64,000 bases of DNA, from contig NZ_JARUBF010000001.1 of NCBI RefSeq assembly GCF_029626025.1, forward strand, positions 3,906,001 to 3,970,000, in the 5' to 3' direction. Position 1 is the stretch's first letter. Each line of letters opens with the position of its first letter. Shown here piece by piece: positions 33,107-41,473 of this stretch. Both the position numbers and the translations under genes were made by a program. Below the pieces are notes generated by a model, which ran no database searches, was not told the origin of the DNA, and saw only the letters and a program-made list of their open reading frames with translations. Source of the DNA: Solwaraspora sp. WMMD406 (GTDB lineage Bacteria; Actinomycetota; Actinomycetes; Mycobacteriales; Micromonosporaceae).

Positions 33107-33910
33107 ATGAAGCTGAAGCACATCAACGGCAATATCGATCGATGTGTCGAGTGGATGCCCACGGCGGAGTTGTGTCGCACCTGTCGTGAGGGGATAGCGG
33201 GCGACATCCGCGCACTGCCACGGCTGTACGAAGAGTGCGGCACGGTGCTCGGCCGGGCATCACCCGGCGGTCTGCGGGAAAAAGTCAGTGGTGGCCAGCT
33301 GCCCGGCTTCACCATCAACGGCTTCGCGGCGGAGGCTCGAACGACGATCCTCGGGACGCTGGCGCGCTGGAGTGGTCTCGTCGCCGGAGAGCGCGGTATC
33401 ACGCCACCGGCCCGCCGGGTCGCGCCTCTGGCTGCATTCTTGCTGATCCACTTCGACTGGCTGGCCGCCCACCCCGCCGCGCTCGAACTGCGGGCCGAGG
33501 TGGCTGACGCCGCGCGACTCGGGCGGCGGGTCGCGTCACCGGAGTCCGTCAAACGCATCGTTGTCGGCCGTTGCGTGTCGGACGGGTGTGACGGATTGCT
33601 CACCGCGACGGTGCGCGGTGGTCGGGCCGGCGAGCGCACGCAGGTGCGGTGCGAGGCGGACGCCGATCACATCTGGGAAGAGCGGGAGTGGACCGGCCTG
33701 CGTCGGCAGATGCGCGGTACCGCGTCGGCCACCGGTTCGAGATGGCTCACTGCGGCTGACATCGCTCGTCTGTGGAGTACGCCGATTGGCACCGTCTACC
33801 GGCTTGCGAGCGAACAAGGATGGCACAAGGTGACCCGCTCGGGCCGTGCGTACTATGCGGAAAACGAGGTACATCAGACGTTCGCCCGCCGTACCGCGCG
33901 CTCCGTCTGA
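33107..33910 (+). CDS. Hypothetical protein with C-terminal MerR/excisionase-like HTH
   Basis: 267 residues, ATG preceded by GTGGGGG. The N-terminal half (AELCRTCREG Cys pair, RALPRLYEECGTVLG) and a central Cys-containing segment (VVGRCVSDGCDGLLTATV, RCEADADHIW) suggest small metal-binding elements. The C-terminus (about 210-262: WLTAADIARLWSTPIGTVYRLASEQGW) is a winged-HTH of the DNA-binding/excisionase type. Similar proteins are frequent near phage and plasmid genes in actinobacteria. Directly ahead of the PKS operon, it may be a regulator or a footprint of element insertion. Function not known. Confidence 0.6.
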   Translation: MKLKHINGNIDRCVEWMPTAELCRTCREGIAGDIRALPRLYEECGTVLGRASPGGLREKVSGGQLPGFTINGFAAEARTTILGTLARWSGLVAGERGITPPARRVAPLAAFLLIHFDWLAAHPAALELRAEVADAARLGRRVASPESVKRIVVGRCVSDGCDGLLTATVRGGRAGERTQVRCEADADHIWEEREWTGLRRQMRGTASATGSRWLTAADIARLWSTPIGTVYRLASEQGWHKVTRSGRAYYAENEVHQTFARRTARSV

Positions 33911-33987
33911 CAAATCTGCCGTGAACAAAGTTGGCCTCCGTGTCTGCTTCTCGGCACGGTACGGGACGGACTATTGGAGGAGATGCC

Positions 33988-34317
33988 ATGCACAGTACGT
34001 TGATTGTGGCCCGGATGGAATCGTCCGCAAAAGATGATGTGGCAAACCTCTTTCGGGGATTCGATTCGACTGACATGCCGCACCGTATGGGTACTCGGCG
34101 TCGTCAGCTCTTCTACTATCGTGGCCTGTACTTCCACCTGCAAGACTTCGACGAAGACAATGGCAGCGAATTGATCCAGGGAGCGCGTACGGACGCGCGG
34201 TTCGTGCAGATCAGCGAGGATCTCAAGCCCTTCATCCAGGCGTATGATCCGGCGACGTGGCGCTCGCCTGCCGACGCTATGGCCACCCGCTTCTATTCCT
34301 GGAAGGCGGACCGGTGA
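33988..34317 (+). CDS. TcmI-family polyketide cyclase
   Basis: 109 residues, start ATG after GGAGGAG. Ferredoxin-like cyclase of the TcmI/JadI/UrdF family ([43 protein letters not shown], ending ATRFYSWKA). In angucycline pathways this small cyclase helps close the later rings after the bifunctional aromatase/cyclase has formed the first. It overlaps KS-alpha by GTGA, and its position just before KS-alpha equals urdF/lanF placement. Confidence 0.93.
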   Translation: MHSTLIVARMESSAKDDVANLFRGFDSTDMPHRMGTRRRQLFYYRGLYFHLQDFDEDNGSELIQGARTDARFVQISEDLKPFIQAYDPATWRSPADAMATRFYSWKADR

Positions 34318-35585
34318 ACGAGCGCCGGGTCGTCATTACAGGTCTTGAGGTGCTAGCTCCCGGTGGGCTCGGCGCCAATGCGTTTTGGTCGCTGATCAGC
34401 GAGGGCTCCACGGCAACGCGGAAGATCACCTTTTTCGACCCGACGCCGTTCCGGTCGAGGGTCGCTGCGGAAATCGACTTCGATCCGGAGGTGCACGGCC
34501 TCACTCCGCATGAGGTCCGGCGAATGGATCGTGCCGCGCAGTTCGCCGTCGTGACGGCCAGAGGCGCGCTGGCCGACAGCGGTCTTGATCTGTCCGCGTG
34601 CGACCCCCACCGCATCGGAGTCACCGTCGGCACGGCGGTTGGTGCGACGACAGGTCTGGATCAAGAGTACCGAGTGGTCAGTGACGGCGGGCGACTCGAC
34701 CTCGTCGACTACCGCTACGCCGTCCGTCACCTCTACAACTACCTGGTACCCAGCTCGTTCGCGGCTGAGGTCGCTTGGGCCGCGGGTGCCGAGGGTCCGA
34801 ACACCGTCGTCTCGACTGGCTGCACATCCGGCATCGACGCGATCGGTTATGCCGCCGAGATTCTGCGTGAAGGCTCGGCCGACGTGATGATCGCCGGGGC
34901 GACCGACGCGCCGATCTCGCCGATCACCATGGCGTGCTTCGACGCGATCAAGGCGACGACGCCGAGGTACGACGAGCCGGAGCGGGCGTCGCGCCCGTTC
35001 GACGGTACCCGCAACGGGTTCGTCCTGGGCGAGGGTTCCGCGTTCTTCGTGCTCGAGGAGTTGGGAAGCGCCCGCCGCCGGGGTGCTCAGATCTATGCCG
35101 AGATCGCCGGGTACGCGACGCGGTCCAACGCGTATCACATGACAGGGCTGCGTCCCGACGGAACGGAGATGGCGGAGGCCATCCGCGTCGCGCTGGACGA
35201 GGCCCGGCTGGATCCGACCGCCATCGATTACATCAACGCGCACGGCTCGGGCACCAAGCAGAACGACCGGCACGAGACCGCAGCCTTCAAGAGGAGCCTG
35301 GGCGAGCACGCGTACGTAACGCCAGTCAGCTCCATCAAGTCGATGGTCGGGCACTCGCTCGGCGCGATCGGTTCGATCGAGATCGCCGCGTCGGTGCTGG
35401 CGATGACCCACCATGTCGTGCCGCCGACCGCGAACCTGCACACCGCCGACCCGGAGTGCGATCTCGACTATGTGCCGATCACCGCACGTGAGCACCGTAC
35501 GGACGCCGTCCTGACGGTCGGCAGCGGGTTCGGCGGGTTCCAAAGCGCCATGGTGCTGGCTCGTCCCGAGAGGAGCACGCTGTGA
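34314..35585 (+). CDS. Type II PKS ketosynthase alpha (KS-alpha)
   Basis: 423 residues. Condenses malonyl-ACP units with the KS-beta partner. Catalytic Cys is in [14 protein letters not shown] (about 170), His in [12 protein letters not shown] (about 308) and [10 protein letters not shown] (about 345). The GTG start at 34314 overlaps the cyclase gene and the stop overlaps KS-beta by GTGA, so cyclase, KS-alpha and KS-beta are translationally coupled. No malonyl-CoA:ACP transferase is encoded nearby, so the fatty-acid-synthase enzyme is presumably shared, as in other type II systems. Confidence 0.97.
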   Translation: MNERRVVITGLEVLAPGGLGANAFWSLISEGSTATRKITFFDPTPFRSRVAAEIDFDPEVHGLTPHEVRRMDRAAQFAVVTARGALADSGLDLSACDPHRIGVTVGTAVGATTGLDQEYRVVSDGGRLDLVDYRYAVRHLYNYLVPSSFAAEVAWAAGAEGPNTVVSTGCTSGIDAIGYAAEILREGSADVMIAGATDAPISPITMACFDAIKATTPRYDEPERASRPFDGTRNGFVLGEGSAFFVLEELGSARRRGAQIYAEIAGYATRSNAYHMTGLRPDGTEMAEAIRVALDEARLDPTAIDYINAHGSGTKQNDRHETAAFKRSLGEHAYVTPVSSIKSMVGHSLGAIGSIEIAASVLAMTHHVVPPTANLHTADPECDLDYVPITAREHRTDAVLTVGSGFGGFQSAMVLARPERSTL

Positions 35586-36790
35586 GTGTTGTGGTGACGG
35601 GGTTGGGCGTCGTCGCGCCCAATGGACTCGGTGCGCAGAACTACTGGTCCGCGGCGCGGGTCGGCAAGAGCGGCATCGGCCGACTGTCGCGCTTCGACGC
35701 TGCCTCGTACCCGTCACGGCTAGCCGGTGAGATCCACGGCTTCGATCCTGCGGCGCACCTGCCGAATCGACTGCTGCCGCAGACCGATCGGATGACGCAG
35801 CTCGCCCTGGTCGCCGCCGACTGGGCTCTGGCCGACGCCGGGGTGCGTCCGGTGGATCTGCCCGCATTCGAGATGGGCGTGGTCACGGCCAGCGCTTCCG
35901 GCGGTTTCGAGTTCGGCCAGTACGAGCTGCAGCGGTTGTGGAGCAAAGGTAGCGAGTACGTCAGCGCGTACCAGTCGTTCGCGTGGTTCTACGCGGTCAA
36001 CAGTGGGCAGATCTCGATCCGGCACGGGATGCGCGGACCGAGCGGGGTCGTCGTCAGCGACCGCGCCGGCGGGCTGGACGCGGTGGCGCAGGCCCGCCGT
36101 CAGATCCGGAAAGGCACTCACCTGGTGGTCACGGGTGGCGTCGACGCCTCCTTGTGTCCATGGGGATGGGTGGCGCAGATGGCCGGCGGCCGGATGAGCA
36201 CGCGCGACGACCCCGCGACCGCCTATCTGCCCTTCGACCGCCGTGCGGCGGGTCACGTGCCGGGGGAGGGCGGGGCGATCCTCATCCTGGAGCGCGCCGA
36301 GTCGGCCCGGTCCAGGGGCGCCCGAGTCTACGGAGAGATAGCAGGTTACGGAGCTACCTTTGACGCCCGCCCCGGCACCGGGCGTCCACCCGTCCTGGAC
36401 AGGGCGATCGAGCTGGCGATGGCCGAGGCCAGGGTCTCCCCGGCTGACGTGGACGTCGTCTTCGCAGACGGCGCGGCGGTGCCGGAGTTGGACCGGATCG
36501 AGGCCGACGCGGTGACCCGCATCTTCGGCCCGGGCGGAGTGCCGGTGACCGTACCGAAGACGATGACCGGCTGCCTGTACTCGGGCGCCGCCCCGCTCGA
36601 TCTGGCGACTGTCCTGCTGGCGATGGATGAAGGACTGATTCCACCAACCATCCACATCGAGCCATCCGACGGGTACGACTTGGACCTCGTCGTCGATCAA
36701 CCGCGAACCGCGCGGCTGCGCACGGCGCTGGTGTTGGCCTGTGGCTACGGCGGCTTCAACTCCGCGATGGTCGTCCGATCCGAACAATGA
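35582..36790 (+). CDS. Type II PKS ketosynthase beta / chain length factor, with Arg at the pseudo-active site
   Basis: 402 residues, the non-condensing partner that sets chain length. It aligns along its length with KS-alpha ([58 protein letters not shown]). Where KS-alpha has VSTGCTSG, most KS-beta proteins have a Gln in V-x-E-Q-A-G-G; here the codons read [11 protein letters not shown], placing Arg at the Cys/Gln position. The second His-Gly motif is degenerate ([11 protein letters not shown]), as usual. Otherwise intact and in frame. Confidence 0.95.
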   Translation: MSVVVTGLGVVAPNGLGAQNYWSAARVGKSGIGRLSRFDAASYPSRLAGEIHGFDPAAHLPNRLLPQTDRMTQLALVAADWALADAGVRPVDLPAFEMGVVTASASGGFEFGQYELQRLWSKGSEYVSAYQSFAWFYAVNSGQISIRHGMRGPSGVVVSDRAGGLDAVAQARRQIRKGTHLVVTGGVDASLCPWGWVAQMAGGRMSTRDDPATAYLPFDRRAAGHVPGEGGAILILERAESARSRGARVYGEIAGYGATFDARPGTGRPPVLDRAIELAMAEARVSPADVDVVFADGAAVPELDRIEADAVTRIFGPGGVPVTVPKTMTGCLYSGAAPLDLATVLLAMDEGLIPPTIHIEPSDGYDLDLVVDQPRTARLRTALVLACGYGGFNSAMVVRSEQ

Positions 36791-36806
36791 GCCGGAAAGA
36801 GGCACC

Positions 36807-37064
36807 ATGTCCGTCAACGAATTTACCCTCGACGATCTTAGGCGCGTCCTACGCTCGGCTGCCGGTGCCGACGAGGCTGTCGATCTCGACGGCGACATCC
36901 TCGACGTCGACTTCGACGCGCTCAACTACGACTCGCTCGCCCGACTCGAAACGTGCAGCCGCATCGAGCGCGAGTACGGCGTCTCACTCGACGACGCGCT
37001 CGACATCGCGAACACCCCGCGTTCGCTGATCAAGGTCGTCAACGACCGGCTCGCCTCGACATGA
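36807..37064 (+). CDS. Acyl carrier protein
   Basis: 85 residues, acidic four-helix ACP. The phosphopantetheine Ser is in the DSLARLE motif (LNYDSLA, about residue 47-53). Start ATG 16 bases after KS-beta, with GGAAAGAGG upstream. It carries the growing polyketide; the phosphopantetheinyl transferase is not in the window. Stop overlaps the next gene (ATGA). Confidence 0.96.
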   Translation: MSVNEFTLDDLRRVLRSAAGADEAVDLDGDILDVDFDALNYDSLARLETCSRIEREYGVSLDDALDIANTPRSLIKVVNDRLAST

Positions 37065-37948
37065 ACGACGGTGTGACGACCACCGTGCCGCCGACGGCCG
37101 TGTCCGGCGGAGTGCGGCCCATCCGGCTGGATGTGGCGGGCGTACCACTGTCGGGTCTGCTAGGCGAGCCGGAGTGGACGTCCCCCCGCGGGGTCGTCGT
37201 GGCACTGCACGGAGCGGGTATGACCGCCGGGTACTTTCACGGCCGGGCTCACCCGGACCAGTCCTTGGCCGAGCTCGGCCGCAGCCTCGGTTTCACCGTT
37301 CTGGCGCTTGACCGGCCCGGATACGGTGCGTCCTCCGCGGTGTTGCCACACGGGCAGAGCGTCGCTGAGCAGGCCGCTCTGCTGCGCGGCGTGCTGGCCT
37401 GGTACGCCGACCGGCACGCGGTCGGTGCGGGCTTCTTCCTACTGGCGCACTCCTACGGAGGCAAGGTAGCGCTGACCGCGGCGGCCCAGGAGTCTGGCGA
37501 TGGCCTCATCGGGCTCGACATCTCAGGCTGCGGCCACGAGTACCTGCCTGACCATCCGCTGGCCGGTCCGGGGCACTGGAGACGGCACTGGGGATCGTTG
37601 CGTTGCTATCCGCCGAACACGTTCCGACTCAGTGAACTGACGGTGGCACCGATACCTGAGCGGGAACTGGCGGAGGTGTCGCAGTGGCCCGAGGTCTTCG
37701 CCACGGTCGCGGCCCGAGTGCGGGTGCCGGTGCGGTTTACGTTCGCGCAGTACGAAGGGTGGTGGCGGCACGACGAACCGGCCGTCGCCGATCTCGTGTC
37801 CCGGTTCACCGGGACACCCCGCGTCGTGGTCGACCGGCAGCCCGACAGCGGTCACAACATCAGCTTGGGCTGGGCGGCACGCGCCTACCACCTTCGCGCG
37901 ATCGGATTCCTCGAGGAGTGCCTCGCGGCAGCCCGGTGCAGGCTCTGA
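37061..37948 (+). CDS. Alpha/beta hydrolase inserted between ACP and ketoreductase
   Basis: 295 residues. Alpha/beta hydrolase fold: oxyanion-hole region VVALHGAGMTAGYFHG, nucleophile elbow LLAHSYGGK (Ser, about 133), and His in PDSGHNIS near the C-terminus. Translationally coupled to the ACP (ATGA). Possible roles are release of the polyketide from the ACP, proofreading of stalled acyl-ACP, or a lactone-forming/opening step. A hydrolase is not part of the usual angucycline minimal set, so its position inside the core operon is notable. Confidence 0.85.
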   Translation: MNDGVTTTVPPTAVSGGVRPIRLDVAGVPLSGLLGEPEWTSPRGVVVALHGAGMTAGYFHGRAHPDQSLAELGRSLGFTVLALDRPGYGASSAVLPHGQSVAEQAALLRGVLAWYADRHAVGAGFFLLAHSYGGKVALTAAAQESGDGLIGLDISGCGHEYLPDHPLAGPGHWRRHWGSLRCYPPNTFRLSELTVAPIPERELAEVSQWPEVFATVAARVRVPVRFTFAQYEGWWRHDEPAVADLVSRFTGTPRVVVDRQPDSGHNISLGWAARAYHLRAIGFLEECLAAARCRL

Positions 37949-37980
37949 TCACATCGGCATACCAGGGGAGATGACACGGC

Positions 37981-38763
37981 ATGGCACAGGAGAAGAGGAC
38001 GGCGCTGGTCACCGGCGCCACCAGCGGCATCGGGCTCGCCGTCGCCGAGCTGCTGGGTGCACTGAACCACAAGGTGTACGTCGGCGCACGGAAGGCCGAC
38101 AACGTGGCGGCAACCGTGAAAGCACTGCAGGACAAGGGCTTGGATGCCGCCGGCACCACCGTGGACGTGCGCTCCGGCGATGACGTACGGACGTTCGTGC
38201 AGGCGGCCGTCGACTGCTTCGGCACGGTGGACGTCCTGGTCAACAACGCGGGTCGAAGTGGTGGTGGGGTCACCGCGGACATCACCGACGAGTTGTGGCA
38301 AGACGTCATCGAAACGAACCTCAACAGCGTCTTCCGGATGACCCGCGAGGTCCTGAACGCGGGCGGGATGCGGAAGAAGAACCGGGGACGCATCATCAAC
38401 ATCGCCTCTACGGCGGGGAAGCAGGGTGTGGTGCTCGGCGCGCCCTACTCGGCTTCCAAGCACGGTGTGGTCGGGTTCACCAAGGCACTCGGCAACGAAT
38501 TGGCGCCGACTGGCATCACGGTGAACGCGGTGTGTCCCGGCTACGTCGAGACGCCGATGGCCCAGCGCGTGCGGCAGGGATACGCGGACGCCTGGCAGAC
38601 GACTGAGGAGGCCATCCTCGAGAAGTTCCAGGCCAAGATCCCGCTGGGCCGGTACTCCACCCCGCAGGAGGTCGCCGGTCTCGTCGGCTACCTGGCCTCG
38701 GACACCGCCGCGTCCATCACCTCCCAGGCGCTCAACGTCTGCGGCGGCCTTGGTAACTTCTGA
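37981..38763 (+). CDS. Polyketide C9 ketoreductase (ActIII-like)
   Basis: 260 residues, SDR fold. Cofactor motif TGATSGIG, NNAGRSGGG, catalytic Ser in NIASTAGKQGVV and Tyr-Lys in YSASKHG; C-terminus NVCGGLGNF resembles the ActIII end. The PxGLxAxGxxxDVRS region (GLDAAGTTVDVRSGDD) is typical of the group that reduces the C9 carbonyl of the nascent poly-beta-ketone with NADPH before first-ring cyclisation. Confidence 0.96.
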   Translation: MAQEKRTALVTGATSGIGLAVAELLGALNHKVYVGARKADNVAATVKALQDKGLDAAGTTVDVRSGDDVRTFVQAAVDCFGTVDVLVNNAGRSGGGVTADITDELWQDVIETNLNSVFRMTREVLNAGGMRKKNRGRIINIASTAGKQGVVLGAPYSASKHGVVGFTKALGNELAPTGITVNAVCPGYVETPMAQRVRQGYADAWQTTEEAILEKFQAKIPLGRYSTPQEVAGLVGYLASDTAASITSQALNVCGGLGNF

Positions 38764-38784
38764 CACCTTCAAGGAGCTGACGAC

Positions 38785-39720
38785 ATGACCATTCGCGAGG
38801 TCGAGCACGACATCTCCGTCGACGCGCCAGCCGAGACTGTGTACCGGCTCATCGCCGAGGTAGAGAACTGGCCGCGGATCTTCCCGCCCACCATCTACGT
38901 CGACCATCTGGAGCGCGGCGAGAAGGAGGAGCGCATCCGGATTTGGGCAACGGCGAACGGACAGCCCAAGAGTTGGACGTCGCGACGCCTGCTCGACCCG
39001 GGGAACCTCCAGATCGACTTCCGTCAGGAGGTGTCCGCACCACCGGTTGCGGCGATGGGCGGTTCCTGGCTTATCGAACCGATCTCCGCTACCACGTCGC
39101 GAGTCCGATTGCGGCACGACTACCGTGCGATCGATGACGACCCCGCAGGTCTGAAATGGATCGATGATGCCGTGGATCGGAACTCGCGGTCGGAACTGTC
39201 CGCCCTCAAGTCGAACATCGAGCGCGCGCACGTAGCCGCCGAGGTCACCTTCTCGTTCGAGGACACCGTCCTTGTCGACGGAGCGGCCAAAGACGTCTAT
39301 GCCTTTATCAACGACGCACACCTGTGGAAGGAGCGGCTGCCGCACGTCGCTCGGGTCAGCCTCGTCGAGGAGACGCCCGGCCTGCAGGAGCTGGAGATGG
39401 ACACTCGAGCCAAGGACGGCTCGACGCACACCACGAAGTCGTACCGGGTGACGTATCCGCACCGGCTGATCGCCTACAAGCAGGTGACCCTGCCAGCACT
39501 GATGAATCTGCACACCGGCTACTGGACGTTCACCGAGACGGACAGCGGCGTGACGGCGTCGTCGCAACACACCGTGGTGCTCAACACCGACAACATCGCT
39601 CGAATTCTCGGTGAGGGTGCCACGGTGGCGGACGCGCGCGAGTACGTGCGCACCGCCCTGAGCACCAACAGCCAGGCCACGCTTCACCTCGCCAAGGCGT
39701 ACGCCGAGGGCAGACGCTGA
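38785..39720 (+). CDS. Bifunctional aromatase/cyclase (UrdL/ActVII-like, two SRPBCC domains)
   Basis: 311 residues, two START/SRPBCC-like domains (about 1-150: EVEHDISVDAPAETVYRLIAEVENWPRIFPP; about 155-311: FSFEDTVLVDGAAKDVYAFIND). Didomain aromatase/cyclases of this size act on C9-reduced chains to form and aromatise the first ring. Start ATG with AAGGAG. It ends the core PKS operon; a 274-bp gap follows. Confidence 0.95.
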   Translation: MTIREVEHDISVDAPAETVYRLIAEVENWPRIFPPTIYVDHLERGEKEERIRIWATANGQPKSWTSRRLLDPGNLQIDFRQEVSAPPVAAMGGSWLIEPISATTSRVRLRHDYRAIDDDPAGLKWIDDAVDRNSRSELSALKSNIERAHVAAEVTFSFEDTVLVDGAAKDVYAFINDAHLWKERLPHVARVSLVEETPGLQELEMDTRAKDGSTHTTKSYRVTYPHRLIAYKQVTLPALMNLHTGYWTFTETDSGVTASSQHTVVLNTDNIARILGEGATVADAREYVRTALSTNSQATLHLAKAYAEGRR

Positions 39721-39994
39721 CACCTCGACCAGGTCGGCCGGTACGAGCGTCAGGTCCCATGGCCGTCACGGCCCCGACGCGATGCCGTGGCCCGGCCGGA
39801 AGGGCTGACGCGGTCGGCCCCGTCCGGTTCGGACCTGTTCTCGACGTCGCTGAACGCCGGATCCGGGGAGCGGCTTCGAGCCGACGCGTGGGGGCACCTT
39901 CACACGACGTGGTCTCCGGGCAGGGCACCGCCGAAAGCGGACAGTGATTGAGGCAGGACGGTCTCGATGTAGGGACGAACTTGGGAGACATCAA
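39721..39994 (+). other. Intergenic gap between PKS core and tailoring genes
   Basis: 274 bp without a credible gene. A 62-codon frame (39759-39947) has no family resemblance and no good ribosome binding site. A promoter for the oxygenase operon may lie here, but I see no clear consensus. Confidence 0.5.
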
Positions 39995-41473
39995 ATGGAC
40001 GCTTCAGTGGTTGTTGTGGGTGCCGGCCCGGCTGGTCTGATGCTGGCCGGCGAGCTGCGGCTCGCGGGAGTCGATGTCGTCGTACTCGAGCGGCTCGAAC
40101 GACGCACCGGGGAGTCGCGTGGGATCGGGTTCACCGTCGGCACGATGGAGGTTTTGGACCAGCGCGGGCTGCTGCGCCGTATCGGTGCCTACGAGACAAG
40201 CAACATGGGTCACTTCGGTGGCATCCCGCTCGACATGGGAGTACTCGGTGCGGCCCACGAAGCGGCCCGCACCGTGCCGCAGTCGGTCACCGAGGTGGCG
40301 CTGGAGGGCTGGGCGACGGAGTTGGGTGCCCGAATTCGTCGCGGTCACGAGTTTCTCGGCCTCGCCGACGCCGACGACCGCGTGACAGTCACCGTCCGTG
40401 GCCCCGATGGGCAGTACGAGCTGACTACCCGGTACCTGGTCGGCTGCGACGGTGGCCGCAGCCGGGTCCGCAAGGCGGCTGGCTTCGACTTTCCTGGCAC
40501 GGAGACCACCACTGAGATGTTGCTGGCCGACATCCGTGGGGTGGACCTTCCACCGCGCATGACCGGACAACAGGTCGGTGGTGGCTTCGTCATGGTCGCG
40601 AAGCTGGCCGGGGGAGTCCATCGAGTGATCGTCGGCGAGCGCGGCATCCCGCCCCGGCGGCGTACCGGTCCGCCGGCTTTCACGGAGGTCGCCGACCTCT
40701 GGAAGCGGTTGACCGACATCGACATCTCGCACGCGGAACCGGTCTGGGTCAGCGCGTTTGGCGATGCCACTCGGCAGGTCACCCAGTACCGTCGGGGACG
40801 GGTACTGCTGGCCGGCGACTCCGCCCACGTGCATCTGCCGGCCGGCGGCCAGGGCATGAACACGAGTCTGCAGGACTCGTACAACCTGGGGTGGAAGCTC
40901 GCGGCGGTGGTCAACGGCCACGCGCCGACGTCATTGCTGGACACCTACCACACCGAGCGCTACGAGGTGGGCCGGCGGCTGCTGACCAACACCCGGGCGC
41001 AGAGCCTGCTTGTGCTCGGCGGTGCCGAAGCTCAACCGCTGCGTGACCTGCTCGCCGAGCTTGTTCAGTTCCCGGACGTCGCACGGCATCTCGCCGCCAA
41101 GGTCAGTGGCTTGGACATCCGCTACGACGTGGGCATCGGCGCCAACGCGGTCCTCGGCCAGCGGATGCCGCACCTGCCGATAACAGTCGGCAACCGTGCT
41201 ACCAGCAGCACCGAGTTGCTGCGGTCGGGGCGCGGGGTGCTGATCGACCTCGGCGACAACGCCGTCCTGCGTCGTCGGGCGCAGGCCTGGCGCGACCGGA
41301 TAGACATCGTCACGGCTGTAGGCCAGGCACCCACGCCCGGCTCGCTGGTCGGCACCAGCGCCGTGCTGCTGCGCCCGGACGGATACGTGGCGTGGGCCGC
41401 ACCGGGCAGCCACCAGAACGTGACCACCGCCCTGACCCGCTGGTTCGGCCCGCCCGCGCAAGGTCGGCGATGA
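39995..41473 (+). CDS. FAD-dependent angucycline oxygenase (PgaE/UrdE/JadH-like)
   Basis: 492 residues, aromatic-hydroxylase fold. FAD motifs: GAGPAGLMLAGELRLAG at the N-terminus, VGCDGGRSRVRKAAG (DG motif), GRVLLAGDSAHVHLPAGGQGMN (GD motif), with a thioredoxin-like C-terminal domain (about 390-492). In angucyclines this enzyme hydroxylates C12 (and in some cases C12b) of the tetracyclic prejadomycin/UWM6-type intermediate, using NADPH and O2. Start ATG at 39995 after GGGAG. Stop overlaps the following fusion gene by ATGA, pairing the two enzymes as in pga, urd and jad clusters. Confidence 0.93.
   Translation: MDASVVVVGAGPAGLMLAGELRLAGVDVVVLERLERRTGESRGIGFTVGTMEVLDQRGLLRRIGAYETSNMGHFGGIPLDMGVLGAAHEAARTVPQSVTEVALEGWATELGARIRRGHEFLGLADADDRVTVTVRGPDGQYELTTRYLVGCDGGRSRVRKAAGFDFPGTETTTEMLLADIRGVDLPPRMTGQQVGGGFVMVAKLAGGVHRVIVGERGIPPRRRTGPPAFTEVADLWKRLTDIDISHAEPVWVSAFGDATRQVTQYRRGRVLLAGDSAHVHLPAGGQGMNTSLQDSYNLGWKLAAVVNGHAPTSLLDTYHTERYEVGRRLLTNTRAQSLLVLGGAEAQPLRDLLAELVQFPDVARHLAAKVSGLDIRYDVGIGANAVLGQRMPHLPITVGNRATSSTELLRSGRGVLIDLGDNAVLRRRAQAWRDRIDIVTAVGQAPTPGSLVGTSAVLLRPDGYVAWAAPGSHQNVTTALTRWFGPPAQGRR

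Noticed and set aside
37885-39723. 612-codon minus-strand frame across KR and aromatase/cyclase
   Set aside because: Shadow of two well-supported plus-strand PKS genes.
39759-39947. 62-codon frame between aromatase/cyclase and the PgaE-like gene
   Set aside because: No ribosome site, no family, composition as expected for non-coding GC-rich DNA.
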